Below, piece after piece: positions 25,627-34,092 of a DNA stretch of 64,000 bases. Both the position numbers and the translations under genes were made by a program. Numbering within the stretch: the first letter of the stretch is position 1; each line of letters starts with the position of its first letter. The notes beneath the pieces were generated by a model, which saw nothing but the letters and a program-made list of their open reading frames with translations, was not told the origin of the DNA and did no database searches. Origin of the DNA: Streptomyces stelliscabiei (GTDB lineage: Bacteria > Actinomycetota > Actinomycetes > Streptomycetales > Streptomycetaceae); the NCBI RefSeq assembly GCF_014873495.1, contig NZ_JADBGF010000001.1:7812001-7876000 (forward strand), read 5' to 3'.

Positions 25627-27480
25627 ATGCGTCGCAGCACCACGCGGTCCGTCACCCGGTCCGGGCGAGAGCGATCGGCACTCGACGCCGCGTACGAGGA
25701 GTGCCGCCGCCTGGTCCGCTCGACCCGGCCCACCGAGTACGCCCTGATGCAGCTGATGCCCCCGGCCGTACGCCCCGCCTGCTGGGCCCTGTACGCCGCC
25801 CTCGCCGCCGCCGACGACCTGGTCGACTCGACCGAGGGCACCCCGCAGGAGCGCGCCCGCCGGCTCGAACAGTGGCGGGCCGCGCTGGAGTCGGACCTGG
25901 CGAGCGGCACCAGCGACGACCCGGTCCGGCGTGCGCTGACCGACGCGGTGTGGCACTGGGGGCTCGACCTCGGCGACCTGCTGGCCTCCCTGGACGCGGT
26001 AGGGCGGGACGAGGGCCGTGAGGGTGTGGCGACCTGGCAGGAGTGGCGGGAGCGCGCGCACGCCCAGAACGTCAGCTGGCCCGAGCAGCTGATGCGGATG
26101 CTGGTCCGCTCCGGGCTGCCCGTCCCCGTGCGCCTGCGCGACCTTCCGGGCTTCACCCGTTTCGTGGACGGCCTGTTCCTCACCGACATGCTCCGCGACC
26201 TCCCCGAGGACCTCGACGCCGGGCAGGTCTGGTTCCCCGCCGAGGTCCTCGACCGCTTCCACGTCACACCGGCCGAGCTGCTGTCCCGCGAGTGGACCCC
26301 CGCCGTCCGGCGGCTCGTCGCGCACCTCGCGGGCCAGGCCCGTGAATGGCTGGAGAACTCCCGCCGGGCGCTGCGGAACACGCTGCCGCTGGGCCCCGCC
26401 ATCGTGCTCGACAGCGCGGTCGAACTGTTCGGCGCGGAGCTGGACGCGATCGTCCGGGCCGGATCGGCCGTCCTGCACCGGCCGGTTCGGGTTCCCCGGC
26501 ACGTCGAATGGCGCGTCCTCGGCCCGGCGCGGGCGCGGGCGGCCGTGGTGTGGCGGCTGACGCTGCCGCCGGGCGACTCCCCGGCGAGGACGGCGGCCGG
26601 GGCCCGCGCGGGTACGACACCGTCCGCCGACGGCGCCTCGGCCGGGCCGTCGTACTCCCCGGCCGACGGCACCGAACGGCTCGTCACGCGGGTCGCCGAC
26701 CCGCCGCTGCCGCCGCGCCCGCACCGCGACGGTGCCCGCCCTCCGGCCATACCCGAGGCTCATCTCCCGCGGCACGTCGCGATCGTCATGGACGGCAACG
26801 GCCGGTGGGCGACCGGGCTCGGGCTGCCCCGTGACGAGGGCCACCGGGCCGGAGCGGTCGCCCTGCGGGACGTCGTCCAGGGCGCCCTGGAGATCGGCCT
26901 CGCCCATCTGACGGTCTACGCCTTCTCCACCGAGAACTGGAAGCGGTCGCCCGACGAGGTCTCCAAACTCTTCGCGATCATGCGCGCCGAACTCCTCGAC
27001 GGCGAACTCCTCGACCACGACGTACGTCTGCGCTGGGTGGGCTCCCCCGACGGCCTCCCGGAGGACGTGGTGGAGGTCCTGCGGGCCCAGGAGCACGCCA
27101 CCCGCCACCGCACCGGCCTCACCTTCAACGTCTGCGTCAACTACGGCGGGCGTGCCGAACTGGCCCGCGCGGGCGCGGCGCTGGCCCGTGCCGCGGTGGC
27201 CGGCGAGGTCGACCCCGCGCGCGTCTCCGAGCAGCTCTTCGCCGCCCATCTGCCCCACCACGCCCTGCCGGACGTGGACCTCCTGTGGCGCACCAGCGGC
27301 GAGATCCGCACCTCCAACTTCCTCCCCTGGCACGCCCACTACGCCGAACTCCACTTCACCGACGACCCCTGGCCCGAGGTGGACCGCCGCGACCTGTGGG
27401 AGGCGGTGGTCGCCTACACCCACCGCAAGCGCCGCAAGGGCGCCGCGTCGGTGCCGGCGCCTGTGGAGGGGGCCGAGTAG
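25627..27480 (+). CDS. Bifunctional squalene/phytoene-synthase-like and cis-prenyltransferase fusion
   Basis: The 617-residue product has two enzyme domains. Residues 1-285 look like a trans-head-to-head prenyl synthase: the first Asp-rich motif is DDLVD near 62 and the second is LTDMLRDLPEDL near 187, and both are kept. After a linker of about 80 residues comes a complete cis-prenyltransferase (UppS family): HVAIVMDGNGRWATGLGLPR near 387, AFSTENWKRSPDEV, and WRTSGEIRTSNFLPW near 554 with ELHFTDDPWPEV. The second domain would elongate or condense isoprenoid diphosphates; the first would condense two diphosphates or act as a terpene synthase. No other terpene gene adjoins. ATG 25627 is preferred over a GTG 12 bases upstream. 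The product is unknown. Confidence 0.87.
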   Translation: MRRSTTRSVTRSGRERSALDAAYEECRRLVRSTRPTEYALMQLMPPAVRPACWALYAALAAADDLVDSTEGTPQERARRLEQWRAALESDLASGTSDDPVRRALTDAVWHWGLDLGDLLASLDAVGRDEGREGVATWQEWRERAHAQNVSWPEQLMRMLVRSGLPVPVRLRDLPGFTRFVDGLFLTDMLRDLPEDLDAGQVWFPAEVLDRFHVTPAELLSREWTPAVRRLVAHLAGQAREWLENSRRALRNTLPLGPAIVLDSAVELFGAELDAIVRAGSAVLHRPVRVPRHVEWRVLGPARARAAVVWRLTLPPGDSPARTAAGARAGTTPSADGASAGPSYSPADGTERLVTRVADPPLPPRPHRDGARPPAIPEAHLPRHVAIVMDGNGRWATGLGLPRDEGHRAGAVALRDVVQGALEIGLAHLTVYAFSTENWKRSPDEVSKLFAIMRAELLDGELLDHDVRLRWVGSPDGLPEDVVEVLRAQEHATRHRTGLTFNVCVNYGGRAELARAGAALARAAVAGEVDPARVSEQLFAAHLPHHALPDVDLLWRTSGEIRTSNFLPWHAHYAELHFTDDPWPEVDRRDLWEAVVAYTHRKRRKGAASVPAPVEGAE

Positions 27481-27505
27481 AGGCTGGGGCGGCTCGATGC
27501 GTGGA

Positions 27506-27626
27506 CGGGTGCGGGTGGGTGGGGGCTTCTCGCGCAGTTCCCCGTGCCCCTAGGCGGCATGGGTCGGCCCCGGTGCTTTAAGGGGTGCGGGGAACTGCGT
27601 GACCAGCCCCCACCCACCCGCACCCG
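27506..27626. repeat. Large inverted repeat, Streptomyces dispersed repeat pair
   Basis: Arms of 46 bases at 27506-27551 and 27581-27626 are complementary at about 41 positions, with a 29-base centre. The outer 22 bases of each arm match perfectly. It sits between the ends of two convergent genes and would fold into a long stem in RNA from either strand, so it can act as a bidirectional terminator. One more single copy lies at 19523-19567. Confidence 0.85.
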
Positions 27627-27705
27627 AAGAACGCGCCGAACCGCGGTGGAAGGGGCGCAGCCCCTGGGACGGACGGGTAGGGGGCGGCGGGGGCGACCGA
27701 CCGCC

Positions 27706-28602
27706 TCAGCCCACCAGCCGCAAGCGGACCCCCGCCACCCCCACCCGCACCGTCTGCCCCCACGTCAGCTCCAGCGCGTCCCCCTCCATCCCGTCCCCGA
27801 AGACGATGAGCCGGTCCGACTCGACGGTGAGACACAGCCGGGCGGCCGCCGCCAACTGCCCCGCCACCAGCGACGTTCCGGTGGCGGGCGAGGGCCATGC
27901 CTCGCGGACGAACCACAGGAGCCGGTCCTCGCCGGGACCGGGCAACGCCAGCTCACTCGCCCGTTCCTGCCACACCGACCGGATCCATCCGCTCGCCCCG
28001 GTCCCGGTCCCGACGAGCACCCCGGACGAGGCCTGGGGTTCGACGGCACCCCTGTCGCCGTCGAACCCCAGGCGGTACCTGGCGGTCTGGTGACCCGCCG
28101 CGCCGAGGTAGATCTCGTTGAGCGCCACCAGCCGCTGCGTGTCGTCGGCGACGGCCTCCACCATGGTCAGCTCGTCCGACCCGACGCCGTGCTGCGAGGA
28201 GGTGAGCAACTTCCCCGCCTGATCGGGCCGGTGACGCACCAGCACGCCCGGATTGCGCCGGGGGTCGGGGTTGATCCCCACCACCGGCTGCCCCGCGAGG
28301 TACTTGGCGACATTGGCCACCAGCCCGTCCTGCCCGACCACGACCACGACGTCCTCGGGGGCGAACAGGAACCGGTCCAGGTCGCCCCGCTCGACCCGGG
28401 CCTGACGCCAGGTCAGCGGCACCGAGGCCGTGACCTCCGCCAGCGCCCCGCGTTCGCGCCGGTGCCGCTCGGCCACGTCCTCGATGTCCCGTCCCCGGGA
28501 CCGCAGGAAGAAGGCGGCCTGGCCGTGCGTCCCGTGCCGGGCCACCAACTCCTCGTACTCGGTGGTGCGATGGACCAGCACCACCCGCGGGGCGAGACTC
28601 AC
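27706..28602 (-). CDS. Divergent NAD-kinase-like protein
   Basis: This is a 298-residue protein with the ATP-NAD/diacylglycerol kinase fold. Recognisable parts are DVVVVVGQDGLVANVAKYL, VVGINPDPRRNPGVL, VALNEIYLG and GVLVGTGTGASGWIRSV. The family hallmark GGDGT is changed to GQDGL, so activity or substrate may differ from true NAD kinases. The GTG start at 28600-28602 overlaps the stop of the SPFH gene as GTGA, which argues for a joint function at the membrane scaffold or in stress. A housekeeping NAD kinase with an intact motif is expected elsewhere in the genome. It ends near the large inverted repeat. Confidence 0.75.
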   Translation of the reverse strand: MSLAPRVVLVHRTTEYEELVARHGTHGQAAFFLRSRGRDIEDVAERHRRERGALAEVTASVPLTWRQARVERGDLDRFLFAPEDVVVVVGQDGLVANVAKYLAGQPVVGINPDPRRNPGVLVRHRPDQAGKLLTSSQHGVGSDELTMVEAVADDTQRLVALNEIYLGAAGHQTARYRLGFDGDRGAVEPQASSGVLVGTGTGASGWIRSVWQERASELALPGPGEDRLLWFVREAWPSPATGTSLVAGQLAAAARLCLTVESDRLIVFGDGMEGDALELTWGQTVRVGVAGVRLRLVG

Positions 28603-29714
28603 GCCGCGTCCCCGCCGCCGCCCGCCCCGCCGAGCCGCGAGAGCAGCCCGGTCAGCACGTCCGGCGAGACGGTCACGCTCTCGATGCGTGGCAGGTTCTC
28701 GGCGAGCCGTGTCGCGGTCAGCGCGTGCAGCGTCGCCGCGTCCACCTCGGCGTGCACCCGCAGCCAGGCCGCCTGCGCCTCGGCCCGCGCCTCACCGACG
28801 GCCCGCGCGGCCCGCGCCTCCGCCTCGGAGAGCCTGACCTGCCGCTGCGCCTCGGCCTCGGCCAGCTTCACGCTCCGCGTGGCCTCCGCCTCCGCGAGCT
28901 TCACCGTCCGCTCGGCCTCCGCCTCGGTCAGCCGTACCGTCCGGGCCGCCTCCGCGCCCGCCTTCACCGCGTCCGCCGAGGCCCTCTCCTCCGCCTCCCG
29001 CCGTGCGTTGGTCCCCCGCTGCTCGACCAACTGCTCCTCGCGCCGGGCGAGTTCGATCTGGCTGGCCAGCTCGTTCTCGGCGATGGCCCGTTCCCGCTCG
29101 ACGGCCACCGCCCGCCGTTCGTAGGTCGCCCGGTCCGCCTCCTGCTGGATCTGTTCCCGGGCGGGCGTGCGCAGCGCGCGCTCCACCTCGGGCTCGGGCC
29201 GCAGCGCCACCACGCGGACGGCCACGATCTCGATCCCGGTGGCGGGGAGCCGGGGCTCGGCCGCCAGCCCGCTCGCCACCCGCTCCCGGACCGCCGCGAC
29301 GCCGTCGACCAGGGCCGACGCCAGTGTCGTCCGGGCCAGGACGTCCAGCGCGTGCTGCTGGGCCGTCTCCGTCAGCAGCGTCGAGAGCTGTTCCAGGGGT
29401 GCGCCGCGCCAGATGCCCGTGTCGGGGTCGATGGAGAAGTCGAGGCGGACGGCGGCGATCGCCGGGTCGCTGACCCGGTAGGTGACCGTCGCCTGTACCG
29501 CCACGTCCTGGAAGTCGGACGTACGGGCGTGGAAGGTCATCGCCAGCTCCCGGTCGTCCACCGGTATCTCGGAGAGCGCGGCGCTCAGCGACCGGTACCA
29601 GAAGCTCAGCCCCGGGCCGTCGTGCACGAGCCGCCCGGAGCGGTGGTGGCGGATGTGCGCGGTGGGCGCGCCGCGCAGATGGCGCCAGCCGAGCCGTCTG
29701 GTGATGTCGGCCAT
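28599..29714 (-). CDS. SPFH/Band 7 domain protein with heptad-like repeats
   Basis: The 371-residue product starts at the ATG at 29712-29714 (MADITRRLGWRHLRG). The middle part is an SPFH domain (FHARTSDFQDVAVQATVTYRV). Residues about 200-320 are a long charged helix, including three to four copies of a unit like RTVKLAEAEA/RSVKLAEAEA/RQVRLSEAEA, typical of flotillin/prohibitin coiled coils. No N-terminal membrane helix is visible, so membrane contact would be peripheral. SPFH proteins form oligomeric scaffolds. It is coupled by a 4-base overlap to the NAD-kinase-like gene and transcribed divergently from arcA, with an inverted repeat between them. Confidence 0.82.
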   Translation of the reverse strand: MADITRRLGWRHLRGAPTAHIRHHRSGRLVHDGPGLSFWYRSLSAALSEIPVDDRELAMTFHARTSDFQDVAVQATVTYRVSDPAIAAVRLDFSIDPDTGIWRGAPLEQLSTLLTETAQQHALDVLARTTLASALVDGVAAVRERVASGLAAEPRLPATGIEIVAVRVVALRPEPEVERALRTPAREQIQQEADRATYERRAVAVERERAIAENELASQIELARREEQLVEQRGTNARREAEERASADAVKAGAEAARTVRLTEAEAERTVKLAEAEATRSVKLAEAEAQRQVRLSEAEARAARAVGEARAEAQAAWLRVHAEVDAATLHALTATRLAENLPRIESVTVSPDVLTGLLSRLGGAGGGGDAA

Positions 29715-29762
29715 GGATGATCCCCCTCGTGATGACTGATCGACCCCGCTTAGTGTCACTCA

Positions 29763-29790
29763 GACGATAATGGGATGGCCTCTTATCGTC
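29763..29790. promoter_or_regulatory. Perfect inverted repeat between SPFH gene and arcA
   Basis: GACGATAA at 29763-29770 and TTATCGTC at 29783-29790 are perfectly complementary with a 12-base spacer, so centres are two helical turns apart. The site is 49 bases upstream of the SPFH start and 76 bases upstream of the arcA start. It looks like a dimeric repressor site able to control both directions. The cognate regulator is not known. Confidence 0.55.
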
Positions 29791-29865
29791 AAGGGGACGA
29801 GATGGAAGCAGTCCGATTCGGTCGACCGGCGGGTGAACACGCGCCAGAATGGTCAGGATGAGGAC

Positions 29866-31089
29866 ATGGGATTCCACGTCGACTCCGAGGCCGGGCGGCT
29901 GCGCCGCGTCATCCTGCACCGGCCGGATCTAGAGCTCAAAAGGCTCACCCCCAGCAACAAGGACGCGCTGCTCTTCGACGACGTGCTGTGGGTGCGCCGG
30001 GCGCGCGCCGAGCACGACGGGTTCGCCGACGTGCTGCGCGACCGGGGGGTCGCCGTCCACCTCTTCGGCGACCTCCTCACCGATGCCATGCGGATCCCGA
30101 GCGCCCGGGAGCTGGTCCTCGACCGGGTCTTCGACGAGAAGGAGTACGGCCCGCTCGCCACGGACCACCTCAGGACCGCCTTCGAGTCGCTTCCTCTGGC
30201 GGAGCTGGTCGAGGCGCTGATCGGCGGCATGACCAAGCGCGAGTTCCTCGACGCGCACATGGAGCCGGCGTCCGTCCGCTTCCACGTCATGGAGCTGGAC
30301 GAGTTCCTCCTCGACCCCCTGCCCAACCACCTCTTCACCCGCGACACCTCCGCCTGGATCTACGACGGGGTCTCCATCAACGCCATGCGCTGGCCCGCCC
30401 GCCAGCGCGAGACCGTCCACTTCGAGGCGATCTACCGGCACCATCCCCTCTTCCGCGACGAGACGTTCCATGTCTGGTCGGAGGGGCAGGCCGACTACCC
30501 CTCGACCATCGAGGGCGGCGACGTCCTCGTGATCGGCAACGGCGCCGTCCTCATCGGCATGAGCGAGCGCACCACCCCCCAGGCCGTGGAGATGCTCGCC
30601 CACAAGCTGTTCGCCGCCGGTTCCGCGCGGACCATCGTGGCCCTCGACATGCCGAAACGCCGCGCCTTCATGCACCTCGACACCGTCATGACCATGGTCG
30701 ACGGCGACACCTTCACCCAGTACGCCGGACTCGGCATGCTCCGCTCCTACACCATCGAACCCGGCGTCGGCGAGAAGGAGCTCAAGGTCACCGACCATCC
30801 GCCGGAGCACATGCACCGCGCGATCGCCGCCGCGCTCGGCCTGGACTCCATCCGGGTGCTGACCGCCACGCAGGACGTGCACGCCGCCGAGCGCGAGCAG
30901 TGGGACGACGGCTGCAACGTCCTCGCCGTCGAGCCCGGCGTCGTCGTCGCCTACGAACGCAACGTCACCACCAACACGCATCTGCGCAAGCAGGGCATCG
31001 AGGTGATCGAGATTCCCGGGAGCGAGCTGGGGCGGGGGAGGGGCGGGCCGCGCTGTATGAGTTGCCCGGTGGAGAGATCCGCCGTATAG
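29866..31089 (+). CDS. arcA: Arginine deiminase
   Basis: The 407-residue product starts at ATG 29866 (MGFHVDSEAGRLRRVILHRP) behind AGGATGAGGAC. Signatures include LTPSNKDALLFDDVLWV, PNHLFTRDTSAWIYDGV, DYPSTIEGGDVLVIGNG and RAFMHLDTVMTMVD (catalytic His), with the nucleophilic cysteine in PRCMSCPVER near residue 400. It converts arginine to citrulline and ammonia, the first step of the arginine deiminase pathway. Ornithine carbamoyltransferase follows 146 bases downstream; a carbamate kinase (arcC) is not in the adjoining sequence, so ATP recovery would need a gene elsewhere. Confidence 0.95.
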   Translation: MGFHVDSEAGRLRRVILHRPDLELKRLTPSNKDALLFDDVLWVRRARAEHDGFADVLRDRGVAVHLFGDLLTDAMRIPSARELVLDRVFDEKEYGPLATDHLRTAFESLPLAELVEALIGGMTKREFLDAHMEPASVRFHVMELDEFLLDPLPNHLFTRDTSAWIYDGVSINAMRWPARQRETVHFEAIYRHHPLFRDETFHVWSEGQADYPSTIEGGDVLVIGNGAVLIGMSERTTPQAVEMLAHKLFAAGSARTIVALDMPKRRAFMHLDTVMTMVDGDTFTQYAGLGMLRSYTIEPGVGEKELKVTDHPPEHMHRAIAAALGLDSIRVLTATQDVHAAEREQWDDGCNVLAVEPGVVVAYERNVTTNTHLRKQGIEVIEIPGSELGRGRGGPRCMSCPVERSAV

Positions 31090-31130
31090 GCGGGCGACCG
31101 TACGGCATGCGGCCGGCCGGCCGGAAGTCT

Positions 31131-31160
31131 GGACATGCGCCCGTCCGGACATGCGCCCGT
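31131..31160. repeat. Direct repeat between arcA and arcB
   Basis: GGACATGCGCCCGT occurs at 31131-31144 and 31147-31160 (period 16). The second copy runs into CGTATAG, which itself recurs at about 31083, 31158 and 31178. The stretch is AT-richer than its surroundings and lies 76-105 bases upstream of arcB; it may contain an arcB promoter or operator. Confidence 0.65.
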
Positions 31161-31235
31161 ATAGAAATGTGGAACATCGTATAGACTTCCAGCCTTCCTT
31201 ACGCTGACCCTGTCCCGTCGATCCAGGAGCGCCCC

Positions 31236-32243
31236 ATGGCGACCGTTCCCCACGCCCTCGCCGGGCGCCACTTCCTCAAGGAGCTGGACTTCACCGCGGA
31301 GGAGTTCCGCGGGCTGATCGGTCTGGCCGTGGAGCTGAAGGCGGCCAAGAAGGCCGGAACGGAGACCCAGCACCTGCGGGGCCGCAACATCGCGCTCGTC
31401 TTCGAGAAGACCTCGACACGCACCCGCTGCGCGTTCGAGGTCGCCGCGGCCGACCAGGGGGCCCGGACCGTGTACCTCGACCCCTCCGGCTCCCAGATGG
31501 GCCACAAGGAGTCCGTACGGGACACCGCGCGGGTTCTCGGCCGGATGTTCGACGCGATCGAGTACCGCGGGGACAGCCAGGCGAACGTCGAGGAACTGGC
31601 CGCGTACGCCGGCGTCCCGGTCTACAACGGCCTCACCGACGACTGGCACCCCACCCAGATGCTGGCCGACGTGATGACCATGACCGAGCACTGCGCCAAG
31701 CCGCTCGACGAGACGGTCTTCGCCTACCTCGGCGACGCCCGCTTCAACATGGGCAACTCGTACCTGGTCACCGGGGCCCTGCTCGGCATGGACGTCCGGA
31801 TCGTCGCCCCGCAGGACTACTGGCCGGCCGAGGAGATCGTCGTCCACGCGCGCAAGCTCGCGGAGATCAGCGGGGCGCGGATCACGCTCACCGAGCACGT
31901 CCACGAGGGGGTCGAGGGCGCCGACTTCGTCGCCACCGACGTCTGGGTCTCCATGGGCGAGCCCAAGGAGGTCTGGGACGAGCGCATCGGCGCGCTGTCC
32001 TCGTACGCCGTGACCATGGACGTCCTGCGGGCCACCGGCAACGCGGACGTCAAGTTCCTGCACTGCCTGCCGGCCTTCCACGACCTCGGCACGAAGGTGG
32101 GGCGCGAGATCCACGAGCTGCACGGGCTGGACTCGCTGGAGGTGACGGACGAGGTGTTCGAGTCGTCGCACTCGGTCGTCTTCGACGAGGCGGAGAACCG
32201 GCTGCACACGATCAAGGCGGTTCTGGTGGCGACGCTGGGCTGA
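31236..32243 (+). CDS. arcB: Ornithine carbamoyltransferase (catabolic type)
   Basis: The 335-residue product has the carbamoyl-phosphate site EKTSTRTRCAFE near residue 58, DDWHPTQMLAD, the ornithine-side DVWVSMGEP, and FLHCLPAFHD with the ornithine-binding Cys. These match authentic ornithine carbamoyltransferases, and the length and C-terminus resemble ArcB/ArgF. In this context it cleaves citrulline to ornithine and carbamoyl phosphate as step two of the arginine deiminase pathway. A good AGGAGCGCCCC precedes the ATG. It is a useful in-window comparison for the unusual carbamoyltransferase at 59112-60083. Confidence 0.93.
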   Translation: MATVPHALAGRHFLKELDFTAEEFRGLIGLAVELKAAKKAGTETQHLRGRNIALVFEKTSTRTRCAFEVAAADQGARTVYLDPSGSQMGHKESVRDTARVLGRMFDAIEYRGDSQANVEELAAYAGVPVYNGLTDDWHPTQMLADVMTMTEHCAKPLDETVFAYLGDARFNMGNSYLVTGALLGMDVRIVAPQDYWPAEEIVVHARKLAEISGARITLTEHVHEGVEGADFVATDVWVSMGEPKEVWDERIGALSSYAVTMDVLRATGNADVKFLHCLPAFHDLGTKVGREIHELHGLDSLEVTDEVFESSHSVVFDEAENRLHTIKAVLVATLG

Positions 32244-32259
32244 GCCCCGCGCGGCCCCA

Positions 32260-32724
32260 CTAAACGTGGCGGCGCTGGGGCGGCACCGTCGGCAGCCTGA
32301 ACCACACCGCCTTGCCCGAATCCGTCGGGCGGTGGCCGCACGCCGAGCTGAGCGCGCGGATGAGAAGCAGCCCGCGGCCGTGTTCCTGCCAGGGGTCGGG
32401 GTCGAGGTGGCCCGGAGCGGTCAGATCGCCCGGGGGCGCCGGGTCGGGGTCGTGGACCTCCACCTTGCAGCCGGTCGGGACCAGCTCCACCACCAGCTCT
32501 ATGGGCCCGTCACCGGCCGCGTGCTCGATCGCGTTCGCGACCAGTTCCGCCGTGAGCAGCTCCGCCGTGTCGCAGTCCGCTCCGTGCTCCAGTTCGGTCA
32601 GCGCCGTACGCACCAGTGCACGGGCCACGGGCACGGCCGCGGCGGTGTGCGGCAGCGCGATGCGCCAGGAGGCGGGGGCGGAGGGTTCTTGCAAGGCGGC
32701 GGGTCCGTTCATGGAGCAGGTCAT
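32260..32724 (-). CDS. HATPase_c ATP-binding regulator (RsbW/anti-sigma-type kinase-like)
   Basis: This 154-residue protein has the small GHKL ATPase domain only. The N box is in LLTAELVANAIEHA, the G1 region in VEVHDPDPAPPGD, and the G2 box in EHGRGLLLIRALSSACG. Streptomyces encode dozens of such proteins, some of which are anti-sigma factors of the RsbW type. The ATG at 32722-32724 follows AGGACGAG. It is convergent with arcB (16 bases between stops), so there is no operon link to known genes. Its partner is unknown. Confidence 0.85.
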   Translation of the reverse strand: MTCSMNGPAALQEPSAPASWRIALPHTAAAVPVARALVRTALTELEHGADCDTAELLTAELVANAIEHAAGDGPIELVVELVPTGCKVEVHDPDPAPPGDLTAPGHLDPDPWQEHGRGLLLIRALSSACGHRPTDSGKAVWFRLPTVPPQRRHV

Positions 32725-32960
32725 GGCTCGTCCTGCTTTCAACGTGATGAATGGTACGGCGAGCACCGGCAAAGCCGCTCGGCGGGCGCCGCGGGGGACC
32801 TTCGGCCCCGTTGCCGCCGGTCTACCCACGGCAACGCTCCGCCGCGCCCGGCCGATCCCGTCGTTACGGCCTTGTCGAACGCCCGTGACCGAGTCACGCC
32901 GGGCGTGCCGGCGAGGACACGGGGGACCGCCGTCCTGCCCGCGCTCGGCGGCCCCGCGGG

Positions 32961-33818
32961 TCAGACCGTCCCGCTCGGCGCCCCGGGCCCCGGGCCCCCG
33001 CGCAGGTCCACCCCCGCGAACGCCGCCCCCGGGTCCCGCAACCGCGCGTGCAGGGCCCGGAACACGGCCGCCGCACGCACCCCCGGCCAGTCCGCCGGAA
33101 GCAGCGCGGCGGGCAGCCCCGGGTCGACGTACGGGAGGTGCCGCCAGGAGTCCAGGGCCGTCAGATAGTCGCGGTACGCCTCCTGCGGCGGCGTGTCCTC
33201 GCGGCGGTCCCAGCCGCGCAGCACGGGCGCGTGCCGGTCGAGGAACGCCTCGTGCCGTTTGGCGATCTGGGACAGGTCCCACCATCGCGCCACGGCCTCG
33301 GCGGTCGCCGCGAACCCCAGGTGCTCGCCCCGGAACAGGTCCACGTACGGGTCGAGCCGCAGCCGGGCCAGGGTGTGCCGGGTCTCCTCGTGCAGCCGGG
33401 CCGGCGCGATCCACACGCCCGGGGCGGCCGTGCCGAAGCCGAGTCCGGCCAGCCGGGAGCGCAGCACATGCCGTTTCTGCCGCTCCGACTCCGGCACCGA
33501 GAACACCGCGAGGACCCAGCCCTCGTCCTGCTCGGCCGCCGGCGCGTGGATCCGCCGGTCGCTGTCGTCCAGGAGCCGCCGCGCGTCGTCCGACAGCGCG
33601 TACCCGGCCGCCCCCGCCGCCGTACGGGCCGGCAGCAGCAGGCCACGCCGTTTCAGCCGGGACACCGAGGAGCGGACGGAGGGTGCGTCGACACCGATCG
33701 CCGCGAGCAGCCGGATCAGCTCGGAGACGGGCACGGGTCCCGGCACCGAACGGCCGTAGGCGCCGTAGAACGTGACGATGAGCGAACGAGGTGCGTGCTG
33801 TTCCGACACGTTGATCAT
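32961..33818 (-). CDS. PaaX family transcriptional regulator
   Basis: The 285-residue protein has an N-terminal winged helix (RSLIVTFYGAYGRSVPGPVPV, VRSSVSRLKRRGLL) and the conserved PaaX central region (GWVLAVFSVPESERQKRHVLR) followed by the C-terminal PaaX domain (WRHLPYVDPGLPAALLPADW). PaaX-type proteins repress aromatic catabolism genes such as the phenylacetate pathway, with an aryl-CoA as inducer. No paa genes are in this window, so the target is unknown. The gene is a single unit on the minus strand. Confidence 0.88.
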   Translation of the reverse strand: MINVSEQHAPRSLIVTFYGAYGRSVPGPVPVSELIRLLAAIGVDAPSVRSSVSRLKRRGLLLPARTAAGAAGYALSDDARRLLDDSDRRIHAPAAEQDEGWVLAVFSVPESERQKRHVLRSRLAGLGFGTAAPGVWIAPARLHEETRHTLARLRLDPYVDLFRGEHLGFAATAEAVARWWDLSQIAKRHEAFLDRHAPVLRGWDRREDTPPQEAYRDYLTALDSWRHLPYVDPGLPAALLPADWPGVRAAAVFRALHARLRDPGAAFAGVDLRGGPGPGAPSGTV

Positions 33819-33888
33819 TTTAGGTCGCCGGTATCACCGCTGGTCACGCAGGGTGCGTCGTTCCGCCGCGGCCGAACGGGACGGCGTT

Positions 33889-34092
33889 TCAGGCGGCGGT
33901 CGCCAGGTGGCCGAAGACCGGGCGGTGCGGGGCGACCACGCTGCCGTCGGGCAGGAGTTCACCGGTGTCGTCGAAGACGATCGCCCCGTTGCACAGCAGG
34001 TTCCAGCCCTGCTCGGGGTGGAAGGCGACGATGTGCGCGGCGTCGCGGTCCGTGCTGTCGATCGAGGGGCACAGGGGCTGGTGAGCACACAT
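33889..34092 (-). CDS. DUF5999 family small protein
   Basis: The product is 67 residues and starts at the ATG at 34090-34092 behind GGAGGTGCGCC. The sequence MCAHQPLCPSIDSTDRDAAH, then VAFHPEQGWNLLCNGAIVF and DDTGELLPDGSVVAPHRP, fits the small Streptomyces family DUF5999. It has three cysteines in the CxxxxxC and LLC positions that could bind a metal. It is cytosolic with no signal. The function is unknown; it is often encoded near regulators. Confidence 0.82.
   Translation of the reverse strand: MCAHQPLCPSIDSTDRDAAHIVAFHPEQGWNLLCNGAIVFDDTGELLPDGSVVAPHRPVFGHLATAA

Noticed and set aside
22683..27423. Long minus-strand open frames opposite hen1-pnkp and the prenyl-synthase fusion
   Set aside because: Shadows of well-supported plus-strand genes; no ribosome sites or domains.
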